Positions 55,076 through 64,000 of a stretch of DNA of 64,000 nucleotides are shown here, in pieces. Each line of letters begins with the position of its first letter. The stretch's first letter is position 1. Both the position numbers and the translations under genes were made by a program. The notes beneath the pieces were generated by a model. That model made no database searches and had not been told where the DNA came from. It saw only the letters and a list, made by a program, of their open reading frames with translations. Source of the stretch: Mesobacillus subterraneus (GTDB lineage Bacteria > Bacillota > Bacilli > Bacillales > Cytobacillaceae); the NCBI RefSeq assembly GCF_020524355.2, contig NZ_CP129019.1, forward strand, positions 3,658,001-3,722,000, read 5' to 3'.

Positions 55076-57606
55076 CTTGCTGCACCCCTTGCTTGTAAGA
55101 AGTCCTCATGCTTCAGCACTGTTAAATCCTCTATCGTTGGCTGGTCAATCTCGCTCAGCCTCAACGCATGCTGGCGGATCGCTGCTTCGCAGATATTCCG
55201 CGCCAGACGCCCATTTCCTGTAGAAGCTCCCCCCTCCATGCGAGCAAAGATACCTCTTAGAGCTTCTGCTCCGTCAGGACTTAGTTCATAACCCTTAGGT
55301 TTCAGAATACAGATACTGATTTCCACCAGCTCATCCACTGAATAATCGGGGAAGTTTATCACATTCGGGAATCTGGAGCGCAATCCTGCGTTCGAATCCA
55401 GCAGCTGTTCCATATCATCCTCATAACCTGCTAAAATCACAATCATATTTTCACGGTGATCATCCATGAACTTGACGATTGTATCAATCGCTTCCTGTCC
55501 AAAGTCCTGACCATCACCCATTAGAGCATAGGCTTCATCGATGAATAGAATACCGCCTAATGCTTTCTCCAGAACCTCACGTGTTTTAAGAGCCGTTTGG
55601 CCGACATAACCTGCGACGAGCCCCGAACGATCCGTTTCCACAATATGATCCAGCTTGATAACCCCCAGCTCCTTCAGCCTTCTGGCCAGAATCCGGGCAA
55701 TTGTCGTTTTTCCAGTCCCGGGGTTGCCTTTGAACACCATATGAAGGGACTGAGCCCCCATATCCGGCAAACCGAGCGCTTTTCTCTTATTAGCCACTTC
55801 AATCTGTGCAGATAGCGAACGGACGAAAGTTTTAACCTCATCCAGACCGATGACTGAATCCAGCTCTTTTAGCGCATTTACTTTAGGCTGATTCTCCAGC
55901 AATCCAAAATCATCAAGAGTCAGCATATTCAATTGTTCTGGACCTATCATTTCAGTCTCAACAATCCTCACTGCCTGGTCTCGAATCGCCGCCTCCAGCG
56001 TATTTCTCACCAGTCGCCCATTGCCGCTGTCATTTTTCCCAGGAATCTGTTTTTTCTCATAAAATTGAGTCAACGCTTGCTGCATAGTTATATCGAGAGT
56101 AAATCCCTTTGATTTTGCCTGTATTTCCGTTATTCTCGTAAGCTGTTCTGCTGTGTAATCCGGGAACTCAATCTTCAATGGGAAACGCGAACCCAAGCCC
56201 GGATTGCTTCGCAAAAACTTCTCCATTTCATCGGTATACCCAGCCAAAATCACTACCAGGTCGTTCCGGTGGTTTTCAATCAATCTGACGAGAGTATCAA
56301 TCGCTTCCTTACCAAAGCCTCCACCCTGGACACCTTCTTCTACCAGACTGTAAGCTTCATCGATAAATAACACTCCGCCTAATGCAGACTGGACAACTTC
56401 GGTTGTTTTAATCGCTGTCTGACCCATATATTCCGCCACAAGATTGCTCCGGTCCACTTCGATCAGATGCCCTCTTTTCAACAACCCCATCGATTTAAGC
56501 ATCTCAGCAAGCATTCGCGCCATTGTTGTCTTTCCTGTCCCTGGGTTACCGGAAAAGACGATATTCAAAGTCTGAGACTGTTCTGTCAGGACTCCAGCTC
56601 TTTTCCGTTTTTCATTTGCACGTATTTGTTTTTCCAAGCTCCTGATAAAATCCTTCACATTATCAAGACCAACGATATTTTCAAACGCCGGCTCGAGCTC
56701 GAACTGCGGCCGCTCTGTAATACCGAAGTCCTCAGCTGTTAAAAGCTTATAATCTTTTGCACCAGTTTCCTGGTTCAGGCGTACTGCTTGTTTCCGGATG
56801 GCATCCTCCAGCATATTGCGGACAAGACGTCCGTTCCCGGCGTCATTCCGTCCGGAAATCTGCATGGAATCAAACAACTCAAGGAGCTGCTCCTTAATTC
56901 CACGATCAATCGTAAAGTCCTTCGCCTTCGCCATTCCCTCCAAAATCTCCAACATCTCTTCAGATGTATAATCCGGGAACTCAATGATATATGGGAATCT
57001 TGATTGAAGTCCGGGATTCATCTTCAGGAAACCTTCCATCTCATTCGTGTACCCGGCAAGAACCATGACCAGATTGTCGCGATGATCCTCCATTCCTTTT
57101 ACCAGCGTATCAATGGCTTCCATACCAAATGGATCCTGTTTGTTTCTCGATAAGGAATAGGCCTCATCAATGAAAAGTACGCCACCAAGTGCCCGATCAA
57201 TGGCTCCGTTGGTTTTAGGCGCAGTGGATCCCAGGTATTCACCCACCAAATCCTGCCTTGCTGCCTCTACCAATTGTCCTTGCGAAAGCAGACCCATCGC
57301 TTTTAAAATCCGTGAAACGAGCCGCGCTACGGTTGTTTTACCAGTCCCCGGATTACCGGTGAACACCATATGTATCGCCATCTTGCCAGCACTGTTGTAC
57401 CCGGCCTCCTGCCTCATTTTTTCTGCCTTTACCGTCTCAAGCAGTTCATGAATTGCTCTTTTCACGCTATCCAATCCAGTCAGAATATTAAGCTCTTCAA
57501 GCAGGTCTTCTATTTTTTCCTCTTCCACCATTGGAATCGATTTTAATAAGAAGTTTTGCTGTCCTTTTACTGCCAGCAAATCATCTTGATGCAGCTGAAT
57601 ATGCAC
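55072..57606 (-). CDS. Triple CbxX/SpoVK-type AAA+ ATPase (AAA+ operon, gene 2)
   Basis: An 844-residue protein made of three CbxX/CfqX-type AAA+ modules. Walker A GNPGTGKT is at 84-91, 353-360 and 627-634; Walker B FIDE at 145-148, 414-417 and 688-691; each has an SRFP arginine-finger box (SRFPYII, SRFPLKI, SRFPNVI). Each module starts with a GLDxVK-type motif. GTG start with GGGGGG five bases upstream, overlapping gene 1 by 26 bases. Known relatives are SpoVK, rubisco activase CbbX and EccA of type VII secretion. The substrate is unknown. All three ATP sites look functional. Confidence 0.92.
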   Translation of the reverse strand: MHIQLHQDDLLAVKGQQNFLLKSIPMVEEEKIEDLLEELNILTGLDSVKRAIHELLETVKAEKMRQEAGYNSAGKMAIHMVFTGNPGTGKTTVARLVSRILKAMGLLSQGQLVEAARQDLVGEYLGSTAPKTNGAIDRALGGVLFIDEAYSLSRNKQDPFGMEAIDTLVKGMEDHRDNLVMVLAGYTNEMEGFLKMNPGLQSRFPYIIEFPDYTSEEMLEILEGMAKAKDFTIDRGIKEQLLELFDSMQISGRNDAGNGRLVRNMLEDAIRKQAVRLNQETGAKDYKLLTAEDFGITERPQFELEPAFENIVGLDNVKDFIRSLEKQIRANEKRKRAGVLTEQSQTLNIVFSGNPGTGKTTMARMLAEMLKSMGLLKRGHLIEVDRSNLVAEYMGQTAIKTTEVVQSALGGVLFIDEAYSLVEEGVQGGGFGKEAIDTLVRLIENHRNDLVVILAGYTDEMEKFLRSNPGLGSRFPLKIEFPDYTAEQLTRITEIQAKSKGFTLDITMQQALTQFYEKKQIPGKNDSGNGRLVRNTLEAAIRDQAVRIVETEMIGPEQLNMLTLDDFGLLENQPKVNALKELDSVIGLDEVKTFVRSLSAQIEVANKRKALGLPDMGAQSLHMVFKGNPGTGKTTIARILARRLKELGVIKLDHIVETDRSGLVAGYVGQTALKTREVLEKALGGILFIDEAYALMGDGQDFGQEAIDTIVKFMDDHRENMIVILAGYEDDMEQLLDSNAGLRSRFPNVINFPDYSVDELVEISICILKPKGYELSPDGAEALRGIFARMEGGASTGNGRLARNICEAAIRQHALRLSEIDQPTIEDLTVLKHEDFLQARGAAR

Positions 57607-58672
57607 GAAATCCCCCCGCCAGCAAAGTACCTCTCGACCTTAAATCAACAAGCCCGAGATAAAAATCCTTTTCTACCAGACTCTCGATTGCTTCACCGTA
57701 TTTCTTCGTCAGCATTATCCGTTCGACCAAACCAGTAAAAACATCAGGTTCTAATGATACATTCAATTGCGTTTGGTTTTCGAGCCTGCGTGCAGCTGCC
57801 TGAAGCTTCCCTCTTAAAATAGCCTCCACATCGGCCGGCAACAGCGGTGCTGAAATCGCATAAGATTGTACTCCTTTTAAAATTGGAGCAGGGATTTTAT
57901 TCGCTACCTCAGCAGGAAGCTGTCCGTGAACTTCCTCTTTCAAATCGACATCACTGTAAAAAACAAGAAAATAATTGGAGGCATCAACCATCAGACTGTT
58001 TGATGTCCGGAAATAACCTTGCTGGACTAGCCTGGAAACATACTTAAGAACCTCAGCATTGGCCTTCTCCAATCCTAGGAAACAAACCGTCCCAATGCCA
58101 TACTCAAAAGCTGCCGAACAATCCAAGACGAAATTGCTGTGAATGTCCTCCTCCGTGTAATTCCGCAAATCTATCGTCACTACCCTTTTATAAGGAACCA
58201 GTTTTTTCTTATAAAGCTGATCGACCAGCAGCTGCAATGTCGTATACTTGCCCGTTCCCGCCGGTCCTGCCAACAGAATCGTATTTTGAACCTTGCCTTT
58301 CTCTCTCTTAAAAAAGGCATTTTTATATGAGACTAGCAGCTCATCAATGAATGGGCCTTGTCGAAGGATCCTGCTATTCAGTTCCTTCTTGATCTCTGTA
58401 AAAATTGAATCCAGTTCTTCATTGGAACGATTCAATCCCATCTGCTTCATACCGTACTTCGCATCCTTCACTACTTTCCCTACACCACTAGCAGAATGGG
58501 GAACATGCTGGGGACTGCCTCCAACCGATTCGGTTCTCAATGCACCAGGATGGACCATCGCCTGCCCCTGTCCGCCCAACCGCTGTTTCTTGCCCCTTAA
58601 TCCCTTTGCCTGCACATAATCTACTAACTGAAGCTCAGGCAGTAAAATACGAAGCCATTTTTGGAAACCCAT
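57581..58672 (-). CDS. Degenerate ClpB-like AAA protein (AAA+ operon, gene 1)
   Basis: A 363-residue protein. After about 100 N-terminal residues comes an AAA-like module. Walker A is GPAGTGKY (136-143), with Tyr in place of the Mg-binding Ser/Thr, and Walker B is TVCFLGLEKA (195-204), lacking the acidic Asp. The C-terminal 100 residues look like a ClpB small domain. It therefore is likely a regulatory or adaptor ATPase relative with weak or no hydrolysis. ATG follows AGGTGAGG. It is the first gene of the operon and overlaps gene 2. Confidence 0.8.
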   Translation of the reverse strand: MGFQKWLRILLPELQLVDYVQAKGLRGKKQRLGGQGQAMVHPGALRTESVGGSPQHVPHSASGVGKVVKDAKYGMKQMGLNRSNEELDSIFTEIKKELNSRILRQGPFIDELLVSYKNAFFKREKGKVQNTILLAGPAGTGKYTTLQLLVDQLYKKKLVPYKRVVTIDLRNYTEEDIHSNFVLDCSAAFEYGIGTVCFLGLEKANAEVLKYVSRLVQQGYFRTSNSLMVDASNYFLVFYSDVDLKEEVHGQLPAEVANKIPAPILKGVQSYAISAPLLPADVEAILRGKLQAAARRLENQTQLNVSLEPDVFTGLVERIMLTKKYGEAIESLVEKDFYLGLVDLRSRGTLLAGGFRAYSAASR

Positions 58673-58755
58673 GACCCAACCTCACCTTACATATGATTTA
58701 CTATTAATAATTTTAAACCAATAAATAACAATTACAATTAAATTTTCCAAATAAT

Positions 58756-58791
58756 AAAGAGACAGCAGATCCAATCCGCTGTCTCACAAAA
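58756..58791 (-). terminator. Terminator of the upstream peptidase unit
   Basis: On the minus strand GAGACAGCGGAT and ATCTGCTGTCTC form a hairpin followed by TTTATTATTT. Confidence 0.8.
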
Positions 58792-58826
58792 ATGCATAAT
58801 AACAAACCGGTCCCTTGTCTTAATCG

Positions 58827-58994
58827 TCAAGAAAACTCACTATCTCTTATTTTTGCAGCAACTTTGAAGAATTTTACCCACATCGCCGGAAAATAGTTGC
58901 TTGGATTCTTTGAGACAGCGTAATAGCTCGACACCACTGAAAAGAAAATAACCTGTAAAGAAAATCGTGAAACAGCGTAACCGTCTGAGGCCAC
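58827..58994 (-). CDS. Small hydrophobic protein, unknown (55 residues)
   Basis: A GTG start with GGAGGGG four bases upstream begins VASDGYAVSRFSLQVIFF; one membrane segment (about 11-27) and a basic C-terminal half follow, ending DSEFS. It lies 13 bases downstream of the peptidase stop and upstream of the terminator at 58756-58791, so it would be co-transcribed. No family recognised; a short spurious frame is not excluded. Confidence 0.5.
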   Translation of the reverse strand: MASDGYAVSRFSLQVIFFSVVSSYYAVSKNPSNYFPAMWVKFFKVAAKIRDSEFS

Positions 58995-59007
58995 TTATCC
59001 CCTCCTG

Positions 59008-60129
59008 CTATTTACGCACCGTTTCTTCAATGACGGCCAATAACATTTCGGTTATTTTGACGAGCTCTACAATCGGCATTCTCTCATTGACTGTGTGGAT
59101 TTCTTCATAACCAACTGCTAAATTGACTGTCGGAATTCCATAACCGGAGAAGACATTGGCGTCACTGCCTCCTCCACTCCGGAGCAAGCTGCAGGGACGT
59201 TCAATCTTTGCTGCGGCTCTTTGGGCGATTTGGACAACTTCATCTGCTTCTGAAAATTTAAAGCCAGGATAGAGGATTTCCATCTCCACTTTTGCACTGC
59301 CACCCATTTCTTCGGCAGTTGCTTCAAATGCTTCTTTCATCACTTGCAGCTGCTGTTCCAATTTTTCATTGATCAGCGACCTCGCTTCTGCAAGGACTGT
59401 GACCTCTTCACAGACGACATTCAACTGGCTGCCGCCCTCGATTCTTCCAAGGTTCGCGGTCGTATCCTCGTCAATTCTGCCAAGTGGCATCTTGTTGATT
59501 GCAGCAGCTGCAATTTGGATGGCATTGATTCCTTTTTCAGGAGCAACGCCAGCATGAGCCGTTTTCCCATGAATGACCGCTTTGATTTTGGCACGGGATG
59601 GTGCAGCAACGACGACATTCCCGACCTTGTCATGGCTGTCAATTGCAAAACCAAACTTGGCGTCAAGGAGCGAAGTATCTATGACCTTGGCGCCAACGAG
59701 TCCTGACTCTTCTCCCGCAGAAATGACAACCTGGATTTGTCCGTGCTGAAGGTTGTGTTCCTTCAAAATACGGATGGTTTCGAGGATGGCTGCTACTCCA
59801 GCTTTGTCATCCGAGCCAAGGATGGTGGTGCCGTCTGAATAAATGATAGCATCCTTGATCACTGGCTTAATGCCGACTCCTGGGCCGACGGTATCCATAT
59901 GGGACGAAAGCAAGATGGAATCAATGCCCCCTTGCAATGCTTCGAGCGTGCAAATGAGGTTGCCTGCACCGTGGCCTGTTCGTTGCTGTGAATCATCCTC
60001 CACTACTTTAAGGCCGAGCGCCGTAAATTTCTCTGTTAATACCTTTGCTATCTCTGCCTCGTGTTTCGTTTCCGAATCTACTTGTACCAGTTCTAAAAAC
60101 TCTGCTACTAACCTATCCTGATTGACCAT
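59008..60129 (-). CDS. M20-family tripeptidase (PepT/YqjE-like)
   Basis: A 373-residue zinc peptidase starting at ATG 60129 (GGGAGG upstream). Metal ligands: His77 and Asp79 in SSHMDTV, Asp in GSDDKAG and the catalytic Glu pair in SAGEESGLVG; the dimerisation domain has GKTAHAGVAPEKGINAI. Length matches B. subtilis YqjE. It releases the N-terminal residue of tripeptides in the cytosol. The DcuC-type transporter upstream may supply substrates. Confidence 0.9.
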   Translation of the reverse strand: MVNQDRLVAEFLELVQVDSETKHEAEIAKVLTEKFTALGLKVVEDDSQQRTGHGAGNLICTLEALQGGIDSILLSSHMDTVGPGVGIKPVIKDAIIYSDGTTILGSDDKAGVAAILETIRILKEHNLQHGQIQVVISAGEESGLVGAKVIDTSLLDAKFGFAIDSHDKVGNVVVAAPSRAKIKAVIHGKTAHAGVAPEKGINAIQIAAAAINKMPLGRIDEDTTANLGRIEGGSQLNVVCEEVTVLAEARSLINEKLEQQLQVMKEAFEATAEEMGGSAKVEMEILYPGFKFSEADEVVQIAQRAAAKIERPCSLLRSGGGSDANVFSGYGIPTVNLAVGYEEIHTVNERMPIVELVKITEMLLAVIEETVRK

Positions 60130-60242
60130 TATAGCCTCCCATAAAATCAGGGGCAGGCGGAATGAAACTGCCGCCGCCTTCCTGTTATTTTTTCGGAATA
60201 TCTTCTCAACCTTAACCACCGAAAAGATAATCTCTATTATTC

Positions 60243-61490
60243 TTACAAAAGGATAAACATCGAGATAATGACAGCGATGATGACACCAGGTGCGTTCCGC
60301 TTCGTAAGTTCCATCGGGTTGACTTTAGCAATGGACGCACACACGATTGCAGCACCAGCGATAGGAGACATTGTCCGTCCAAGCGCACCGCTTAGCAAGG
60401 CAACACTGCCCATATTGATTTGGTCAACACCGAATTTTTCAGCAAATGGTGTAACAGCTTCATTGAATGCGAAGGTAGCCGCATCACCCGAACCAGAGAT
60501 AACAGCCAACAGGAACGGACCGAAAGTAGCAGCCACTTTGGCAATGCTTGGTGAGTTGGTCATCGCTTCGGTCATAGCATCGACAAGGCCAATTGCCGTC
60601 ATACCACCTACAAATACAGCAGCGGCAATAATGATTCCCATGATGTCACCGTAAGCTTTGCCCATTCCATCGAAGAACGTCTTTGTCACTTCAGATGGAT
60701 TGCTGCGGGTAACAGCCAGTGTAAGGAGAATCCCTATCAGCATGGCAGCAGGAACACTCATCGCAATTTGCGGCAGGATTGTAGAACCTAGAACAAGCAA
60801 CACAAGCGGGATGATTGGCATTAGTGCATAAAGATAGTTCAGCTTCATATTGTCATTTTCACCATCGCCGACAAACTTGTGGCCCTTGTTTTCCTTGAGT
60901 AATTTTGCCATGATCGTCAAACTCACTGCCAGGATGACAACGGAAAGCACATGAGCAAAAGCATGTACTTTTACCACATCCATCGCAGTTGTCTGGGCAA
61001 TCTCAGCAATAAATGGATTGTGGGCACTGCCGACATTCAGGTTGCTGCCGAAGGTTCCGGCTATAACCGCGGCCGCTGCAACAGCCGGAGAAATACCCGC
61101 ACCCATAAGCACTGGAATCAGTACCGCACCAACAGCCGCCGCTGCACCTGCAGCACTTGGAAGAGCAATATTTATGGCAAATGTCGCTAAAGTCGCACCC
61201 GGAATCAGAAATAAATTGGCTTTCTTCAGCCCGCCAGCAACAAGCTTAACTAATTGCAAGTCACATTTCGTATACTTCATAACAAATGCAAAACCCATGA
61301 CCGACAGGATTGCTTCAATAAGGCCTGCAGTAGACATCCTTGCTGTGAATGCTTCAAAAGCAGCCATTGGCTTACCAGCAAAAATAGCCATCAAAAGCCC
61401 TGCAGCAAACAAAATCATCCGTGCTTCCTTGCGCTTGATGAGGAAATAAATAGCTCCGATAATTACCAGGGTTCCAATTAAAATTAACAT
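60243..61490 (-). CDS. DcuC-family C4-dicarboxylate-type transporter
   Basis: A 415-residue membrane protein with about 12 helices. DcuC/AbgT-related sequences include GTFGSNLNVGSAHNPFIAEI and SGALGRTMSPIAGAAIV. ATG follows AGAAGGGAAG. It sits 113 bases upstream of the peptidase in the same orientation, suggesting uptake of a peptide-like or dicarboxylate compound. Named by family; substrate not established. Confidence 0.85.
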   Translation of the reverse strand: MLILIGTLVIIGAIYFLIKRKEARMILFAAGLLMAIFAGKPMAAFEAFTARMSTAGLIEAILSVMGFAFVMKYTKCDLQLVKLVAGGLKKANLFLIPGATLATFAINIALPSAAGAAAAVGAVLIPVLMGAGISPAVAAAAVIAGTFGSNLNVGSAHNPFIAEIAQTTAMDVVKVHAFAHVLSVVILAVSLTIMAKLLKENKGHKFVGDGENDNMKLNYLYALMPIIPLVLLVLGSTILPQIAMSVPAAMLIGILLTLAVTRSNPSEVTKTFFDGMGKAYGDIMGIIIAAAVFVGGMTAIGLVDAMTEAMTNSPSIAKVAATFGPFLLAVISGSGDAATFAFNEAVTPFAEKFGVDQINMGSVALLSGALGRTMSPIAGAAIVCASIAKVNPMELTKRNAPGVIIAVIISMFILL

Positions 61491-61934
61491 GGTGTTTCTT
61501 CCCTTCTGATTAGTCTTTTAACACGGAGAAAAATTGTGAATCATTGCCTTAAACTAAAACAATTTTACAGTTGTATTATATAAATAATGATGCAATCATT
61601 CTGTAGCGGATATGTGAAATCATTCACTAATCGCTGCTTTTTTCACAAAAAGACTTTAAATTGTACGTTTTCACCATCAGTTATAACCATTAAACCTTTA
61701 AGAATCTGTCCATATTTGCACTCCCTGTTTAACCCATTCTTAGGCACACAAAAAGCCACTTACTACTTATCGAAGCAAGCGGCTTAAAGCTACAGGTGTC
61801 TCTCGTTAATCTTAATATCGTTGTGATCCCATACTCTGGCACTAATGTCCGATGGGTCAGTTCATCCTCCTAAACTTTACTCACTGGAAAGGAAGCACAT
61901 AGTACGGTACTTATGCTCCTGCTCTCACTATAAA
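61491..61934. other. Intergenic region upstream of the DcuC-type gene
   Basis: It holds a weak terminator-like hairpin at 61757-61791 (minus strand GCCGCTTGC...GTGGCTTTTTG). No convincing gene, riboswitch or operator was seen. Confidence 0.5.
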
Positions 61935-61966
61935 ACAAAAAAGGTTCCTCCAAAGCGAAAGAACCT
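61935..61966 (-). terminator. Terminator of the sugar kinase unit
   Basis: On the minus strand AAGGTTC pairs with GAACCTT, followed by TTTTG. Confidence 0.8.
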
Positions 61967-62000
61967 TCCATGTGTATTCTTCATAATTAATATCCTAGTT

Positions 62001-62921
62001 TCAAACCACTGCTTTTATAAAGTGCTCAACCTCTTCAACTGTCGGGTAGGATGACTGTGTACCACGCTTTGTTACGCTCAAAGCGGCGAAAGCTGTTGCC
62101 ATCTTAATAGAATGGAGAACGTCTTGGCTTTGGGTGAAGTAATGCGCGAAGCATCCGATGAAAGCATCGCCGGCACCCGTCGTATCAATGGCATTTACCT
62201 TATGCGAATCGACGATATGAACTTCCCCTTTTGTCACCCACATGACTCCGCGGCTGCCCATCGTGACAATCACATCTTTTACCCCTTTTTCAATCAGCGT
62301 TCCTGCTGCTGCTTTAATCTGCTCTTCTGTCTCAACTGGCATCCCTGTCAGGATCTCCAATTCACTTTCGTTTGGTACGAAGAAATCACATTTGCACACA
62401 TAGTTGAAGTCCAATTCTTTGGACGCCGGTGCTGGATTAAGGATCACTGGAATGCCGTTTTCATTTCCAAACTCTATCGCCCTGTACACCGTCTCGAGTG
62501 GAATTTCAAGCTGAAGGACAATCAGAGAGCAAAGTTTCAGCTTTGGCGCTGCCCGGTCCACATCTTCAGGAGTCAGGAATTGATTGGCTCCTTTAATGAT
62601 GAGGATCCTGTTTTTTGATTCCGGATCCACAAAAATAGGTGCGACACCACTTGAGGTACCTGGCACTTTATTCGTAAATTCTGTATCAATTCCGTATTTC
62701 TCCAAATTTGCAATTGTGTTATCCGCGAAAAGGTCATCTCCAACCTTGGTAACCATCATGACCCTGGCACCCATTTTAGCCGCTGCGACAGCTTGGTTAG
62801 CTCCTTTTCCTCCACAACCGATTTCAAAATCAGGCGCTTCGAGCGTTTCACCTTCTCTTGGCATCTTATTTATATATGAAATGAGATCCACCATATTGGA
62901 CCCAATAACTGCAATATCCAT
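62001..62921 (-). CDS. PfkB-family sugar kinase (ribokinase-like)
   Basis: A 306-residue kinase with N-terminal GGKGANQAVAAAKMGARV (ribose-binding glycine motif of RbsK) and the C-terminal PfkB signature NAIDTTGAGDAFIGCF with catalytic Asp. ATG follows AAGGAGG. It phosphorylates a sugar, plausibly ribose or a related pentose, using ATP. It follows the epimerase-like gene by 12 bases and is probably co-transcribed with it. Confidence 0.9.
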   Translation of the reverse strand: MDIAVIGSNMVDLISYINKMPREGETLEAPDFEIGCGGKGANQAVAAAKMGARVMMVTKVGDDLFADNTIANLEKYGIDTEFTNKVPGTSSGVAPIFVDPESKNRILIIKGANQFLTPEDVDRAAPKLKLCSLIVLQLEIPLETVYRAIEFGNENGIPVILNPAPASKELDFNYVCKCDFFVPNESELEILTGMPVETEEQIKAAAGTLIEKGVKDVIVTMGSRGVMWVTKGEVHIVDSHKVNAIDTTGAGDAFIGCFAHYFTQSQDVLHSIKMATAFAALSVTKRGTQSSYPTVEEVEHFIKAVV

Positions 62922-62933
62922 GAGATTTCCTCC

Positions 62934-63965
62934 TTATTTCTTTCCGGTGATTACTGTAAAAGTCCGCTCTTGACCAGCCTCTAGCTTCAATAAGGTACCA
63001 GAGTTCGCTGCAGCTAGAAATCCTTCAGGCCTGCAGGTTGCTGGAAGCACAAATGCCCCAACCTGTTGATCACTATTATGAAGAATCCATCGGGTGGCAT
63101 GGTTCAAGTCGGCGGTTGAAAATCTTGAAAAAAAGGACGCCCCGCCTGGCGAGACCATCTCAAATTCTGCTTCATCCGTGTATTGATTCAATTCATCTGC
63201 AAAAAATACAATTTCAGGGTCATACATCTCAGGCTGGTTCAAGACAGTAAGATTGTCCTCTCCCTTAAGCAGCCTTTTATTATAATCCAGCCAATCCTTT
63301 GTTGGCTTAACATGCGCCGGAATGGACTCTCTCAGTTTAAAGGCAGAGTCTGGAATGTTTTGTTTCATCACGGCATTTTCCACATACGCATAATTTGTAT
63401 GGCACATATACTGAAGCGGCATGACCGTACCCGCCAGGTTCTTCACTTGCATGCTCATTTTAATAAAGGTTTCGTCTATAAACATTTCCACCTTCGGACT
63501 GGCTAGATAATGGTGACCGAACCCTTTCACATATTCTGTTTCACCACAAACAATCATACTATTGTCAGTGATCTCAAGCCAGGCTGTATCCATTTCCGCA
63601 CAAGGCATTTCCCCGTGCAATTCATGATCATCCTCAGGTGACGGACAGCCGTTGCGAATAAGGCCGGAGTGAAACGCGAAACAGCCATATGTATCAATGA
63701 CACTTGATGCCTTCTTCGGTTGTGAAAACATGTTTTTCATTTTCAAATCTAACCCATCAAACTCTAAATCCCAAATCATTTGTCCCATGAAAGGAAGGAC
63801 GACCATTTTCCCTCTGGAGTTTTTCAGTTCAATTGCCTCAACTCCTGATGGGTAGCGGAAAAGACTGGCCACTATGCCATCATTTTGAAAAATAACCCGT
63901 TTATTCTCTGTAAAAAAACTGCGCTGTAATTCCAATTTCCCAGTTGCCAATTCAGTCATCTCCAA
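62934..63965 (-). CDS. Aldose-1-epimerase-like protein (DUF4432 type)
   Basis: A 343-residue galactose-mutarotase-fold protein of the DUF4432 group. Visible family sequence is HSGLIRNGCPSPEDDHELHG and FGHHYLASPKVE; His residues in HELHG and the conserved Glu are candidate catalytic residues. The start is uncertain: TTG 63965 or the ATG two codons later. It is coupled with the sugar kinase, so a sugar-epimerisation or ring-opening role in the same pathway is likely. Confidence 0.82.
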   Translation of the reverse strand: MEMTELATGKLELQRSFFTENKRVIFQNDGIVASLFRYPSGVEAIELKNSRGKMVVLPFMGQMIWDLEFDGLDLKMKNMFSQPKKASSVIDTYGCFAFHSGLIRNGCPSPEDDHELHGEMPCAEMDTAWLEITDNSMIVCGETEYVKGFGHHYLASPKVEMFIDETFIKMSMQVKNLAGTVMPLQYMCHTNYAYVENAVMKQNIPDSAFKLRESIPAHVKPTKDWLDYNKRLLKGEDNLTVLNQPEMYDPEIVFFADELNQYTDEAEFEMVSPGGASFFSRFSTADLNHATRWILHNSDQQVGAFVLPATCRPEGFLAAANSGTLLKLEAGQERTFTVITGKK

Positions 63966-64000
63966 TTATTTATTCGGGCATATCCCATTTTTAGATCCAA

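Overview
The window looks like chromosomal DNA from a spore-forming Bacillaceae bacterium (Bacillus/Mesobacillus-like). The G+C content is moderately low, Shine-Dalgarno sequences are strong, and TTG/GTG starts are common. Many genes have clear Bacillus counterparts: lutABC/lutR/lutP, a BceRS-BceAB-type peptide-sensing module, a DgcK-like diguanylate cyclase, an FbpB-type small basic protein, RsbR-type STAS, HxlR, YiaAB and SpoVK/CbxX-type AAA+ proteins. No prophage, rRNA or tRNA was recognised.

Layout. 1-5.7 kb: a serine hydrolase cut by the left edge, a modular dispersed repeat, a CNNM/CorC membrane protein, and a TerC Mn exporter operon behind a yybP-ykoY Mn riboswitch with duplicated terminators; then a second serine hydrolase. 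5.7-12.9 kb: YiaAB, a TIR-bounded repeat, two broken small genes, a MacB-like ABC exporter, an AlkD-type DNA glycosylase, and a very large fused sigma/anti-sigma/DUF4179-like gene with a frameshift. 13-17.3 kb: a 53-bp tandem array, the diguanylate cyclase, a heptad-repeat protein, a large membrane protein. 17.5-22 kb: the BceRS-AB-type module, with an amber codon in the permease. 22-25 kb: a VTT membrane protein and an IS150-group insertion sequence sitting exactly in the centre of a perfect palindrome. 25-29 kb: oxidoreductase, threonine deaminase, Lrp regulator and DMT exporter. 29-35 kb: lactate utilisation (lutCBA, lutR, lutP). 35.2-36.5 kb: about 25 copies of a 52-bp tandem unit. 36.7-49.4 kb: mixed small genes, GNAT, STAS, VOC, a GH68 fructan enzyme with unusual termini, MFS/HxlR, MBL hydrolase and alcohol dehydrogenase. 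49.9-53.5 kb: a putative HExxH peptidase, CPBP proteins and a PAP2/haloperoxidase. 54-58.7 kb: a compact four-gene operon with a degenerate AAA protein, a triple CbxX-type AAA+ protein and two membrane proteins. 59-64 kb: M20 tripeptidase, DcuC-type transporter, PfkB sugar kinase and an aldose-1-epimerase-like protein.

Main candidates for a new system: the four-gene AAA+ operon (54035-58672), the relay-like double terminator after the Mn riboswitch (3839-4000), the one-polypeptide sigma/anti-sigma gene (10885-12937) next to a 53-bp array, and the 52-bp array (35187-36506).

Caution: at least seven otherwise well-conserved genes carry a single-base indel or an in-frame amber codon, several of the indels in homopolymers. 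Sequencing or assembly error is a serious alternative to real gene decay and should be excluded first.
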